Shown: one piece after another, positions 1 through 10,612 of the stretch
Layout: every line of letters begins with the position of its first letter
Position numbering within the stretch: the first letter of the stretch is position 1
Assembly (NCBI GenBank): GCA_027563935.2
Contig: CM050446.2
Span: 25,113,501-25,177,500 of the forward strand
Direction of reading: 5' to 3'
Origin: Costus lasius
Taxonomy: Eukaryota; Streptophyta; Magnoliopsida; Zingiberales; Costaceae
Length of the DNA: 64,000 bases
Notes under the pieces: generated by a model
Seen by the model: the letters and a program-made list of their open reading frames with translations, nothing else
Told to the model about the DNA's origin: nothing
Database searches by the model: none
Translations under genes and position numbers: made by a program

Positions 1-351
1 AAAAATTGTCATGGAATGGTTCGTTAAAAATTTTCCGTAGCATCTACTGCTAAATAAATATTTTAATTTAATGTTTTTAAGGGGACAAAACAACACTAAC
101 TGTAACTTAACTTTTTTACACTGATGAACATCATCAATCCTAGTACCATCACTGCCATGCATGAAACATAGCATTTAAGATCTCAAACATTTTTTTTCCA
201 ATGTATGGATATGGATAAAATTAAAAAAATATAATAAATTGATTATGGATACTGTATCCATCTATATTAGTAATTAAAAGTGCAGACAGGTAGCTACATA
301 ACAGACAAAATTGGGTACAATTAACTCTTTCTGTAGAGCATAAGAAGTTAC

Positions 352-1436
352 CTCGGTCCTCCCAGGCATGATAGGTTTTCCAGCTAACAATTCAGCCAAA
401 TGCAACCAAAAATCCAAAGATCTATTCCCACACCATAATCAATAGCTCCCAGGAGAAGCTCTGGTGCTCGGTACCAAAGAGTGACCACCCGGCTGGTCAT
501 TGGATGCTTATGGTTGGGATCAAATGATGTAGCCAAGCCAAAGTCCGCAATCTTTAACAACCCTTCATTGTCAATTAGGAGATTGGAACCTTTAATATCT
601 CGATGTAGCACACCGTTATTGTGGCAGTGCGCCAATCCAGACAACAATTGGCGCATATAACACTTTACCTGCTAGAACACAGTTTCAAAAGGACATCACG
701 AGAAAGATGACAAGGTGAAAGCTGGATATATTATGATAATCTAACCTGAGACTCGGTAAACTTGATGGTAGGACTGGCAGCAAGCCCGGCAAGGTCATGT
801 TCCATATACTCGAATACTAAATACAAGCTACAAGACATTCTGGATGTCACTAAACCTTCCAGCTTCACGACATTAGGATGATCCAACCACCTCAAAATGA
901 GGCTCTCTCGCCATAAATTTCACACTCTCAGGTTCCATGTTATCAAATTGGACACCTTCTTCAAAGCAACGATTTTTCCCGTCAACATGTCCCTTGCCTT
1001 GTAAACATTGCTGTAGGTCCCTTGGCCAATCTAAACACAAAAATGACCACACGATTTGGTACCAAAACTTGCTGCATCAAGCAACAGCAGAAGATTGCAG
1101 CGTATGGCGGAAGACTGCCTTGTTGATCTTCTCAAAGGTATCGGCTCGGCGGGGCGTCCATCCCTTGATTGCCTCCCCGGCAACATTGGAGAACAAGGCA
1201 GGCCAGCCGGCAGCCACCTGCTCACCCTGCACATGAGCAGGACAGTTGCTCACGTCGACACCGGCGGCAGCGGCAGAGGCACTGTCGATCCTTGACGGGG
1301 CGGCCTTGTACTTGCGACCGGAAGCGACGGGGGAAGAAGGGCGCGGGCGCTGCTTATCGAGGTGGCCGCGGCGGCGGCTACCGTGGGAGGAGGGAGTGGG
1401 CTGAGGTGACACCTCTTTGGTGAGGAGGCAGCCCAT
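352..1436 (-). pseudogene. CDK-like Ser/Thr protein kinase pseudogene (IBS1/At1g54610-like), 5' part
   Basis: Three exons are visible: 1119-1436, 746-1030 and 352-668. Exon 1 starts MGC, a typical N-myristoylation start, and ends with the family-typical block AGEAIKGWTPRRADTFEKI. Exon 2 has the glycine loop IGQGTYSNVYKARD and LYLVFEYMEHDLAGL. Exon 3 has the catalytic loop HRDIKGSN, the DFGLA motif and [14 protein letters not shown]. The family acts as plasma-membrane or nuclear CDK-related kinases, sometimes in defence priming. The frame is broken three times: +1 near 950 after VALKKV, -2 near 905 after MARE, and -1 near 400 after FGC. Exons for the rest of the C-lobe are not visible and could lie beyond position 1. 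Intron 2 (669-745) is GT-AG; intron 1 (1031-1118) would need a GC donor. It is most likely a pseudogene. One break is in a T-run, so assembly error is possible there, but not easily for all three. Confidence 0.85.
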
Positions 1437-3018
1437 AGTTTCAGCTGATCACCGCCACGTCGTGGAAGCTGCCCGATCAGAGATGCACCGATGAAGAGGT
1501 TTGGGTTTGATTTGATTTAGGGCAAGTTCGTCGTCTCTAACTCCACTTTGCTGCAAATTCGCAGTTTTCAGTGTGGAGAAAAAGATGGAAGCTTGGTAGT
1601 CGAGAAGGCGGTAAAATAATAAGAGCAATAACAGAACGAAGCGTACATCTGGTGATGGAATACCATTGCCACCAACCGTTACGCTGTTTCGTCTCGAGAG
1701 AAACTAAAAAGTTGGTATAGCAAAAATTAATATGATCAAAGATTAACATGGTTAAGTCATAAATAAATTAAATGATTATAAGTTAGCCTAGCAAAAAAAT
1801 AATAAATTAATTTATTTGAATAACAAAAGCATTTGTTACTGTTATGTTAATGTATAGAATAATATAATAATATCCATATAGATTGATGTTACTCAATCTC
1901 ATAATATTATCCTTAGTAAAAATACCTTAGTGTATAAGGGACAATTTTGGTGCATGTAAGACTAATATATGGGCCGGTTAAATGTTATGTATCAATGCAA
2001 ACATATAAGTACATTAATTAGTGGATATACTAGACTGACCTACCATAAAACTATAATTCCGTGTCACAAGTCAAGTTTATAAGTGATAAAATTTGTATTG
2101 GTCCTTAGACATGAGGTCATTGATATTTACATGTGATAAATGATATTTTTTAATTTAGCATAATGCTTCTATATAATTAGGGAATCATAATGGTTACCAT
2201 TGGGTTTGTCATAAGTTACATGTGAAGAATGAGTGATTAAAAGAGATTTGCCCCTTTCTTCTAAAGGCTACATGATAATCTAAAAGCTCCTCTCGTGGGA
2301 GTATGATTGAGAGTGTATAGTCATACCAAGGAGACTGTGTTCTCCTACTCAAGTCATTCCCACATAATTAGAATAACAAATCTGACACATTTGTCCAATC
2401 TAGGGTTATTAACAAACAAAGAGATTAAATTGTATTTATGAAAACTCTTTTATTGGCTAGGGGTTGTTGATTGATAACATTTTCCTATGACTTGGGTAGT
2501 AATAATATTTTACTAGATACTTCTCACTACTTATAATGATTTATCTAATTCATCACTAGTAACGTCATATGTGACCTACATGCAGATACTTGAGGATTAA
2601 CTCATGTCCATTTTAGGACACTATAGATGCCAAGTGAAGGCAATATCACATGGACAATCTATATCAATTAATTTGTAGCAAGAATGGTGCTAGGCACCTA
2701 TTGTAAGTGATTTGGATCAACTTATTGGGCTTTAGGACCAATGGAGCAGAGGCACCTAGTTATATGGTGCCTAGAATGTGGCACTAGTTCTGCCTGCAAG
2801 GCTACAACAACATGAAATAAGTATTGTATCACTACATTAGGCCCTATACCCAATGAGGCTAGCAGAGGTGCCTACAAGGGCCTAGCACTTGCTCTAGGTA
2901 CCAAGCCCAAATGCCAAGCCGATGCACCTAGTGTGAGGTGCAAAATCCACCTGGACTAGACTGGGGAAATTCAGCTCAATCTCTTAGTGCCAAAGTTAGG
3001 CCCGGCCCAAAAATAGCA
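1437..3018. other. Gene-free AT-rich stretch upstream of the kinase remnant
   Basis: Bases 1437-1560 would be the 5' leader of the kinase. The rest is AT-rich and stop-dense on both strands. Between about 2680 and 2940 the words GGTGCCTAG and CTAGGCACC recur in loose form, without a clear unit. I see no gene, RNA gene or delimited transposon. Confidence 0.5.
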
Positions 3019-3103
3019 CTCACGCACTCGACATGGATGAAAGTCAACGCAAGCGGTACTGACGTTTCCAGCGTTGGTTGTGGCGGGATCTCCGACACCG
3101 ACT
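3019..3103 (+). pseudogene. Possible LINE RNase H-domain scrap
   Basis: The short frame reads STWMKVNASGTD...GCGGISDTD. This resembles the start of the RNase H-like domain (RVT_3 type) at the end of plant L1 ORF2, where W-x-K-V-N-x-D-G is followed by a GG-[IV]-x-[RD]-D block. The expected catalytic Asp after VN is replaced (VNASG). The match is under 30 residues, so it is a suggestion. It stops at the GCAGC target site of element D. Confidence 0.3.
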
Positions 3104-3108
3104 GCAGC
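3104..3108. repeat. Target-site duplication of D, left (GCAGC)
   Basis: GCAGC is followed directly by TG. The same five bases follow the terminal CA of the right LTR at 10608-10612. Five bases is the usual duplication length for plant Ty3 elements. Confidence 0.7.
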
Positions 3109-5043
3109 TGTTGTATCCCAACAAGTAGATAGACAAAAATTTATCTCTGGCGTTGCTGCCAAAAACTTGTTGTGTTCAAAAACCTGTTGTGTCCGCAAGT
3201 GCACGGATACTCGAAGTAATAAAAAATTCGATCCCACAGAGACCTCGTTTGTCAAGTACTGAATAATCGATTTCTTACTATCTAGGCAATCGAAACTATA
3301 CAAGTAAACTAATAAAGACTTTAACGAAAATACTAGAGAGAGAAACTGGGACTAAGGTTTCATCCACTTTAATTTCAATGACTAGATATGAATAGTAATT
3401 CGTCATTTTTAATTTTATCATGATAAAGATATAATTTACTTCATAAAAGAATCATCTCACTTTCGTGCAGACAATCATGCAGGGACCGATCTTCGCTTTC
3501 GCACAAGATCTATCGCAAGCTGAAAATAAGTAAATCATCAATCAAAGAACTCAAGGATCACTTTCATGTATCCCAATTCTAAGTTGATTATCTCAAGTGG
3601 AATCTCAAGGATCACTTTCGTGCATCCGAGTCTCAACACAGGTTCTACTTATGGTTCTCCAACATTCCGATCCTTACTTTCGCACAAGATCTTTACGTTT
3701 GATAAATTAACTCAATCCTAGATTCATATTGTTATCATGACAATTATTCTTCTAAAATCAAGAAATAAGAACTAACCTAATTTCTTACAGTAAGTTCATA
3801 ATATTCAATTCTAGGGTTCCAAGTTCTCAAGCAAGTCACCTTTCGGCCCTTATTGCGAAAACTCTAAAACATAATTAATAACATGAATCTATGGAGAATC
3901 AAAGAGCAATTATCACATAAGTAAAATTATCATGCTAAAATTATACGTGACGAAGTAATGAAAAATTTATTTAGTCATTAAGAAATCAAAGGGAATTACT
4001 CCCCCATGTCCCATAAAAGATTTAAGCTAGCATGGATAAAAGATTACAATAATCCATAGTATCAAAGTGTAAAAAATCAAAGAAAGAGGGGAAAAACAAA
4101 TAACCACATGGCTGTAATGAAAATTACAGCCATAATCACGCCTATGAACAATGTCAGCGTCGGCTTTGTTGTTGATTTCTCCTCCGATTGATCTCCTTTC
4201 ACTCTGAAACTTCTGGGGTATGTTCTCTTACTCCAGGCAAAGCTTCCCCTTAAATTTCACGGCCGGAGATGCGTTGTACGCTTCCCAGTGGCAAAACCTA
4301 GGGCGGCGACGTGAAACTCGATTTCTCCTTTATTAGTGGATGAAAATTAGGGCTTTTGGTATCTCCCTCTTCGTCTCGTCGAAAGATCTCTTTTTGCTTC
4401 TTACAGCTTTGAATTTTATGGCTTGGATCGTCCGCAATCGATAGCGCAAAAATTGGACTTCAAGGTTGACCGGAAAAATCACGTCCAGGGTTAGAATTAC
4501 GGCCGTGTTTTTAGTTACGGCACTGCCGTAGTTTCAGTCGAGTTCTCTGATCGAAACTATTTGGCAATTACGGCACCGTAAAATAGGTTACGGCAGTACC
4601 GTAATGTCAGCCAAAATTTCTGGTCGGAAAGTGCTCCAAATTACGTCCCATGAAAATCTTTACGGTAGTGCCGTAATTTTCAAAAATCTTTCTGGATAAA
4701 AAAATTCCCAAATTACGGCAGTGCTCTAATATTACGGTAGCCGGTGAAAATACGGTACCGTAATATAAATTACGGCCATGCCGTAATTTGGTCTGAAGCT
4801 CCAATCTTCATGAAATTTGACATGTAATCTCCTCTTGATGGTGGGAATTCATTCATGCATCTGGAATTGCTTGAAAATGCCTGAAAAACATGCTTTTTTA
4901 CCTGAAAATCACCAAAAACCAAAAAGAGTGTAGATTCCGCAGTATTTAATAAAAAAGGCATAAAAATAAGCAAAGGTTCATGAATTTAACACAAAAAGAT
5001 ATATGAAATCGCACAAAATTTACTATAAATTTCGGTGTCATCA
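3109..5043 (-). repeat. Element D 3' LTR (left copy)
   Basis: From about 4047 to 5043 it matches 9610-10607 closely. Read on the minus strand it begins TGATGACACCG. Near 3184-3240 it holds the U5-like block found in all ATHILA-type LTRs here (GCAAGTGCACGGAT followed by a run ending TCGATCCCACA). Bases 3109-3183 include a PBS-like stretch at about 3140-3160, so the core LTR may really start near 3184. An ACGG/CCGT word array lies at 4495-4795. Confidence 0.8.
4495..4795. repeat. ACGG...CCGT word array in the D 3' LTR
   Basis: About nine imperfect copies of short palindromic words such as TTACGGCACTGCCGTA and TTACGGTAGTGCCGTAA are separated by 15-40 bases of ordinary sequence. The same array occurs in the right LTR (10058-10350) and in the internal spacer (8290-8945). 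Confidence 0.8.
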
Positions 5044-5061
5044 AACACATAAGGCTCAAAC

Positions 5062-5081
5062 TTTGCTTGTCCTCAAGCAAA
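5062..5081 (-). other. Hairpin beside the D 3' LTR
   Basis: On the minus strand an 8-bp stem TTTGCTTG/CAAGCAAA closes the loop AGGA, about 20 bases before the 3' LTR. Element E has the same hairpin with a 7-bp stem at the same place (35178-35195). Its role is unknown; the position beside the plus-strand primer site suggests RNA packaging or priming. Confidence 0.7.
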
Positions 5082-6334
5082 AATCAAAAATCAAAAATCA
5101 ATCATAGGCATAGATTTTCTCATGAAGAATAAATTTCTAAAATACAATCACTAATGAAAAATCCCACCAATTGATTCATAAAATTTTAAATAGACATATC
5201 ATCCTTTGAATTCAATTCTCAAGATTCACAACTTAATCGAATAAAACTTTGCAACTTGTATAAAAAGCAGAATTTCAGTCTCACCCAAGTTTCAGTTTAA
5301 ATCTATCATACTTTTGTTTACAGGAATAGGATATCCAAAATCTTTTTCCACTCAAATTTTTCTTTTTCTCTTTTTGTGTTTTTGATGGTATGTACCCACA
5401 TAGATACACACTTTTTTATTCTTTTTGCATCGTTCACATTCTTTAATTCGATTACCACCTTTTTTCTGGTGACGAAGTTAGAGTACACTGACCACATAAT
5501 CAATGTAATAGAACTCATGTCTTTTTAGTAGAATGAATTTTACCAAGATAGTGGAGTTAATGTGAATCAATTTCTCTCTATTTTTTTTCTTTTTCAGACT
5601 TCAACCCATGTCCTTTGGTACCACTATCAATTTTGCACAGTGCCAAGTAGGGGAATCACTCACTATTTTTGGATCTTGGATTCTTTCTTCCCAACAAATA
5701 GCAAATAGACTAAACATCAATTAGATCAATCAATTGACATCCATTCAAAAATCATACTCATAAGCTGATTTTATTCAAAAATAGCTTCACTTTTAAATTA
5801 AATTCTTCAAATAATATATCTCCCTAAAATCTCATTCATCAATCAATGAAAAATTTCAAAAGTAGACATATATTAGAGAAATAAATTCGACATGATAGAT
5901 CTAGTCTTAATCACAAGCATGAGTTCGTTCACCATCAATAGAATCATATAAGTCATCAACAATAAATTCTTCAAAAATATAGACTAGGCCACAAATCAGC
6001 ATATCAACAAAAATGGTATAGACTCATCAATTATGAAAGTAACACAATGTTATATCATTAAGCATGCACATCCACAAGGTGCTCAAAATATCAAAATATC
6101 ATCATACAACCATATCGAAATAACCATCAATATCAGAATGTGATAATACAACCCCATCGAACGAATAGAAATCAATATCATCATCATACAACCACATCGA
6201 AATAGTCATCAAAACATATAGCTATAGCGAACACAAAAGTTTGTAGAGTTATCCCTCCTATAGACAAATGAAACATTAGTAAGATAAAGAAAATAGAATG
6301 CAAAGAAATAAGGAAAAAGGATACTCACAAAACT
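5082..6334 (-). other. 3' untranslated region of element D
   Basis: AT-rich, stop-dense sequence between the end of ORF-1 and the 3' hairpin. Pyrimidine runs on the plus strand near 5340-5380 and 5575-5600 are polypurine on the element strand, as in the E 3' UTR. I see no reading frame of note. Confidence 0.6.
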
Positions 6335-7745
6335 CTACTCATCATCTGATCCAATCTCCTCGGTGTCCTCCTCTGCTGCATCCATAGGATCAAAGGGCTG
6401 CTCTCTCTGGTGCCCACTATGGTCTCCACCTCTCCTCGAGTCCTGGAATCCAAAATGATCATATAAGAAATTTCCCATCTCTTCCATATAGTTGCTGAGA
6501 TGTTCCATATCGTAGTGAAGGTGATGCATCGAGTCCTTCATCTGCCTTACGGTGTCCATCATCCTCTCCATATGATGTCCCTGACGATATATCTCAGCGG
6601 AGAGTGCCTAGAATCTTGGGTCAAAAGCACTAGACCATCCTCTAGTAGGTTTGTGGGAAGAATCAGCAGCTGGGTGTGTAGGATCAGCAGGTCAATGAGA
6701 TGGTGACTCCATACCAAAAAGATCATCTCTTCCACCCCAAGTGGGTGGTGGTGGAACTGCACTCAATGGTGGCGTAAAGGCGGCTTCGGCGGTGCTCGGT
6801 GAAAGCTTCCAATTCACTCTTTCTTTCACAGTGGTCTTCTCTACATGGGGTAATGATAAAGTAGGGGCATTTGGTCCAAGGACCAAACAAAAGACATCCC
6901 CTTCTCTAACTATCATTTTCATTGCCATGCAAGACTCAAGATCAAGCCTTGCATTCCCCCTTGCCACTTCTATCCCATATGGTTCAACATTCAGATGTAG
7001 GGCTATAGGTGTGATCAGCCCTCCTATTACAATTGCTTCCTTCTTCGCCCTAGCCACTTTATCCATATGCTTCATAAAAAAGAAGGCAACATCCACTACT
7101 ACTGCATTAAACATTCCCTATAGAAAGTAGAGCTCAGACTGTCTTACCATGCCATCACTATCTCCTCTGCCAAAGACAGTGTGGGCAAGAACTCTATGAA
7201 CATACTTTATACACGGATTTGCGATTTTTGAAGCTCTAGCAGAAATAGCAGAAAAATGAGTCTCATGGGTAATCTGGTTCCAGAATACATTCTCATAAAC
7301 CCAATTGGTATTTGGGTGTACCCTCCAGAATCCAAGTGAAAGATAGATCTGACTTCTCTCAAGGTTAATTTCCTCTCAACATTAGCCAATCTGAATGTGA
7401 TATCTCCTTCAGCAGGTCCATCGGAAAACTCTTGTAGGTCCACATTCAAGCTACTCAAAAATTCCAAAGCAAGTGGCAAATAGGTATATATGGTGTCATC
7501 TCAAAAAATCTTCTAGCCCTAATTTGCTCAAACATCCAAGATACATCCTCGTAGAGCCCAAGTGCCTCTAAAGTCCTTCTATCATCATACTTGGTGTTGA
7601 CAACCCTTCTTTCCACCAATTGATTATATCATGACTCTTGAATTTCATCCCTAAAAATAATGCCATAGGGATTTGGTGGTGTGGAAGATGTAGCTGGCCC
7701 TTTTCCTCTTTTCTTTGAAACTACTTGCTTAGTCTTGGGTGCCAT
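6335..7745 (-). pseudogene. ATHILA ORF-1-type protein of element D, broken
   Basis: The likely start is MAPKTKQVVSKKRGKG at 7745, a basic N-terminus. Frames then run through LEALGLYEDVSWMFEQI, ITFRLANVERKLTLREV, KARAKKEAIVIGGLITPIAL-like sequence (6692-7114) and a coiled-coil-like tail, MERMMDTVRQMKDSMHHL, ending in acidic EEDTEEIGSDDE. The same blocks in the same order occur in element E, which supports the ATHILA ORF-1 family call. That family lies in the env position of ATHILA elements but has no proven function. There are several stops and shifts (near 7635, 7205, 7120, 6680 and 6610). No transmembrane segment or signal peptide is evident, so an envelope role is unsupported. Confidence 0.75.
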
Positions 7746-9020
7746 GAATGAACTTATAGCTGCAACTTGAGATTGGCAATGCAATATAGCAAAGTATAGC
7801 AAGTTTGAACTCAAATAATACTTCCAATCATGAACATGAATACTCATCAATCATTATAGAAGGAAAAATCAACTAATATGCATGCTTGAACTCAAAGATT
7901 CAGTTAAAGATGAAAGGGGTGAAATGTGAACAGTGAAAACTCAGCACATCTAGCTTGTTTGACTCAAATCTCTCACAAAAACTGGTCAAAAACCTCTAGA
8001 AACGAACAAGAACCGGTCGTCTATCATCTAAGAAGTAAATGCAAACACGAATCTCTGAAAACGACCAAGTATCGAAGAGAAACGAACAAAGAGGCGAAAC
8101 TTGCGTGGAAACTCGCCAAAACAGAGAAATCGGGCGAGAGAGTACCAGATCGGCAGTGAACACCGGAAAGGAAGGGTTGCCGGCAAGCTCTGACGGTCAG
8201 AGATGGTCTGGAGACGAAGGTCGGCGCGAGAACGAGCGAGAACGAGTGAGAAAACCTAAAACACGTCCCATAAAACCCTAAAAAATGGCACAGAAATCGC
8301 GACTAAAAATAGAATTATGGCCGTAAAAATGTTTACGGCAATGCTGTAATCTAGCGAAACTGAAAAATACGGGCCGTAAAATAAATATGGTAGTACCGTA
8401 ATTTCGTTCGAACTCTCGGGTCGAAAGACGTCCCTAATTACGGTACCGTGAGAAAGCTTACGGTACCGCCGTAATATTCAGAAAACTCTCGGGTCAAAAC
8501 CTGTAGCAAATACGGTACCACAAAAATGGTTACAGCAGTGCCGTAATATGCTCGATACTCTCAGCAAAGAAAACGGTCAAAATTACGGTGCCGTGAAATG
8601 GAAAATGGTGGTGCCGTAAAATATGTCAAAAATATTTTTTTTTGAAAATTTTAAAAATTCAAAAATTACCCCTGTAAAAAGCATTATGGTACTACCGTAA
8701 TTTGGGGTAAATCACAAAAGCTTTCGATGAAAATTTTTGCGAAAATATGGTACCGTGAAAAACGTTACGGTAGTGCCGTAAAAACAATAAAACTCTTGGG
8801 AAGATTTTGTACACAAAATACAGAACCGTGAAAACACTTACGACAGTACCGTTATCTCGTCAAAACTTTCTGGTCAAAATTGACAGGAATTATGGTACCG
8901 TAATGTCCATTACGGTAGTGCCGTAATTTGCTCCAAAACTTGCTTACCTACAAAAGAAAATAAAAATTAGTTCTAAGAGCAAGGTAAAATAAAATGAAAA
9001 AAAACTAAAGTTAGAAAGCT
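7746..9020 (-). other. Internal spacer of D between protease and ORF-1
   Basis: Non-coding spacer. Bases 7746-8289 contain no recognised feature apart from a stretch rich in CGAAC/GAACG words near 7990-8250. Bases 8290-8945 hold the word array listed separately. In an autonomous ATHILA element pol would be encoded here; I find no RT, RNase H or integrase motif in any frame. Confidence 0.7.
8290..8945. repeat. ACGG...CCGT word array in the D spacer
   Basis: This is the densest array in the window, with roughly twenty words such as TTACGGTACCGCCGTAATA and TACGGTAGTGCCGTAA. Each is a short inverted repeat with the arms ACGG and CCGT, and they are separated by divergent sequence containing recurring CTCTCGGGTC or TCTGGTC phrases. 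The array begins within about 80 bases of the post-protease hairpin. Confidence 0.8.
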
Positions 9021-9034
9021 TGGGTTGCCTCCCA
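9021..9034 (-). other. Post-protease hairpin of D (TGGGAGGCAACCCA)
   Basis: On the minus strand TGGG pairs with CCCA around AGGCAA, preceded by GCTAAAGACCT and an AGCACT word. The same module follows the protease of element E at 18674-18687, with the same upstream GCTAAAGACC. It survives while the surrounding sequence is unalignable by eye, so it is probably a functional RNA or DNA element of the lineage. Confidence 0.7.
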
Positions 9035-9422
9035 ATAAGTGCTAATTTAAAGGTCTTTAGCTTGACCCTTTTGCACTCAGATTCGATTTTGAATTTTTTT
9101 CAATTTCCACTCTGATTTTTCTTTGATTTGAGCATCTCTTTCAATCACATAAGGCTCAGTCCTGAAATAGTGCCCAAATTTACTCAAGATCTTCTTCCTT
9201 TTATCAAGTAATCTAGAGCCTCTTCTTCTTCTTCTCAGAATTTTGATGTCCTTTCTCCTGTAATCCTCTATCAATATCCTCAGAAAAATTTGTCAGTTTC
9301 ACTATTAGAGGATTCATCAAATAAATTATGAACATCATAAACAACATCATCAACTATGTCAACACTACAACATGATCCAGAATATGAAAGTTTGTTCATT
9401 GAATCAGCAAGATCAAACTCAA
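9035..9422 (-). other. Decayed continuation of the D gag-protease frame
   Basis: Downstream of the protease motif the minus strand still shows coding-like fragments (for example basic DYRRKDIKILRRRRRG near 9200-9260) but no extended homology. In E the matching interval is the acidic tail after the protease, so this is probably the eroded tail of the polyprotein. Confidence 0.35.
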
Positions 9423-9609
9423 TTATTTTTTCACAAATATCAAAAGTGATTTTTCCTTTTTTTTTTTAACATCTATATGTGCTCCAACAGTAGCTAAAAA
9501 GGGTCTACCAAGAATTATGGGATTTTTATGATTTTCTTCCATGTCAAGGACTACAAAATCAACAGGTATGAAAAATTCACCTACCTTGATTGGAACATTC
9601 TCTAAATAC
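9423..9609 (-). pseudogene. C-terminal part of the D retroviral-type aspartic protease
   Basis: The frame contains ENVPIKVGEFFIPVDFVVLD and then IILGRPFLATVGAHIDV. It matches the E protease (VILGRPFLASTGAIIDM) in order and spacing. The ILGRPFL flap-proximal block marks the C-terminal half; the catalytic D-[IST]-G part is missing because the deletion breakpoint is at about 9609, where the frame passes directly into LTR sequence. Confidence 0.75.
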
Positions 9610-10607
9610 CAATAATCCATAGTATCAAAGTGTAAGAAATCAAAGAAAGAGGGAAAAAACAAATAACCACACGGCTGTAATGAAAATTACAACCGTAATC
9701 ACGCTTGTTAACAGTGTTGGCGTCGGCTTTGTTGTTGATTTCTCCTCCGATTGATCTCCTTTCACTCTGAAACTTCTGGGGTATGTTCTCCTACTCCAAG
9801 CGAAGCTTCCCCTTAAATTTCACGACCGGAGATGCGTTGTACGCTTCCTAGCGGCAAAACCAAGGGCAGCGGCGTGAAACTCAATTTCTCCTTTGTCAGT
9901 AGATGAAAATTAGGGCTTTTGGTGTCTCCCTCTTCATCTCGTCGAAAGCTCTCTTTTTTGCTTCTTACAGCTTTAAATTTTATGGCTTGGATCGTCCGCA
10001 AACGATCATGCAAAAATCGGACTTCAAGGTTGACTGGAAAATCGCATCCAGGGTTAGAATTACGGCTGTGTTTTTGGTTACAGCACTACCGTAATTTCAG
10101 TCGTGTTCTCTGATCAAAACTATTTGGCAATTACGGCACCATAAAATAGGTTACGGTAGTGCCGTAATGTCAGCCAAAATTTCTGGTCGGAAAGTGCTCC
10201 AAATTACGGCCCGTGAAAATCTTTACAGTAGTGTCGTAATTTTCGAAAATCTTTCTGGATAAAAAAATTCTCAAATTACGGCAGTGCTCTGATATTACGG
10301 TAGCCGGTGAAAATACGGTACTGTAATATAAATTATGGCCCTGCCGTAATTTGGTCTGAAGTTCCAATCTTCATAAAATTTGACATGTAATCTCCTCTTG
10401 ATAGTGGGAATTCATTCATGCATCGGGAATTGCTTGAAAACGCCTGAAAATTGTGCATTTTTACCTAAAAATCACCAAAAACCAAAAAGAGTATAGATTC
10501 CGCAGAATTTGATAAAAAAAAAGGCATAAAATAAGCAAAGGTTCCTGAATTTGACACAAAAGATATATGAAATGGCACAAAATTTACTATAAATTTCGGT
10601 GTCATCA
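9610..10607 (-). repeat. Element D 5' LTR, truncated
   Basis: Matches 4047-5043 of the left LTR from CAATAATCCATAG to GGTGTCATCA. About 0.9 kb of LTR corresponding to 3109-4046 is missing, together with the PBS. It includes an ACGG/CCGT array at 10058-10350. Confidence 0.8.
10058..10350. repeat. ACGG...CCGT word array in the D 5' LTR
   Basis: The same succession of words as at 4495-4795, several altered by transitions (for example ACAGCACTACCGTAA for ACGGCACTGCCGTA). Confidence 0.75.
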
Positions 10608-10612
10608 GCAGC
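10608..10612. repeat. Target-site duplication of D, right (GCAGC)
   Basis: Follows the LTR terminus TGTCATCA and matches 3104-3108. Confidence 0.7.

Larger units (their letters stand above)
3109..10607 (-). mobile_element. Element D: non-autonomous ATHILA-like Ty3 retrotransposon with a 5'-side deletion
   Basis: On the minus strand the order is truncated 5' LTR (9610-10607), end of the protease (9423-9609), hairpin (9021-9034), repeat-rich spacer, ATHILA ORF-1 (6335-7745), 3' UTR, hairpin (5062-5081) and 3' LTR (3109-5043). The direct repeat GCAGC flanks it at 3104-3108 and 10608-10612. No RT, RNase H or integrase is present. The 3' part of the 5' LTR, the PBS, gag and the front of the protease are lost; the breakpoint is near 9609. 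The 3' LTR edge is odd because it carries a PBS-like stretch (see findings). All frames are broken. Confidence 0.85.

Noticed and set aside
937..1423. Several plus-strand frames over the kinase
   Set aside because: They are shadows of GC-rich kinase exons on the minus strand, with no motif of their own.
3019..3103. A host RNase H gene
   Set aside because: Fewer than 30 residues with a missing catalytic residue; a LINE scrap is more likely, and even that is weak.
6335..7745. ORF-1 as a viral envelope protein
   Set aside because: No signal peptide, transmembrane segment, cysteine pattern or fusion-like segment is visible in either copy.
8290..8945. CRISPR-like array
   Set aside because: Word spacing is irregular, there is no constant repeat unit, and the surroundings are a plant retrotransposon.
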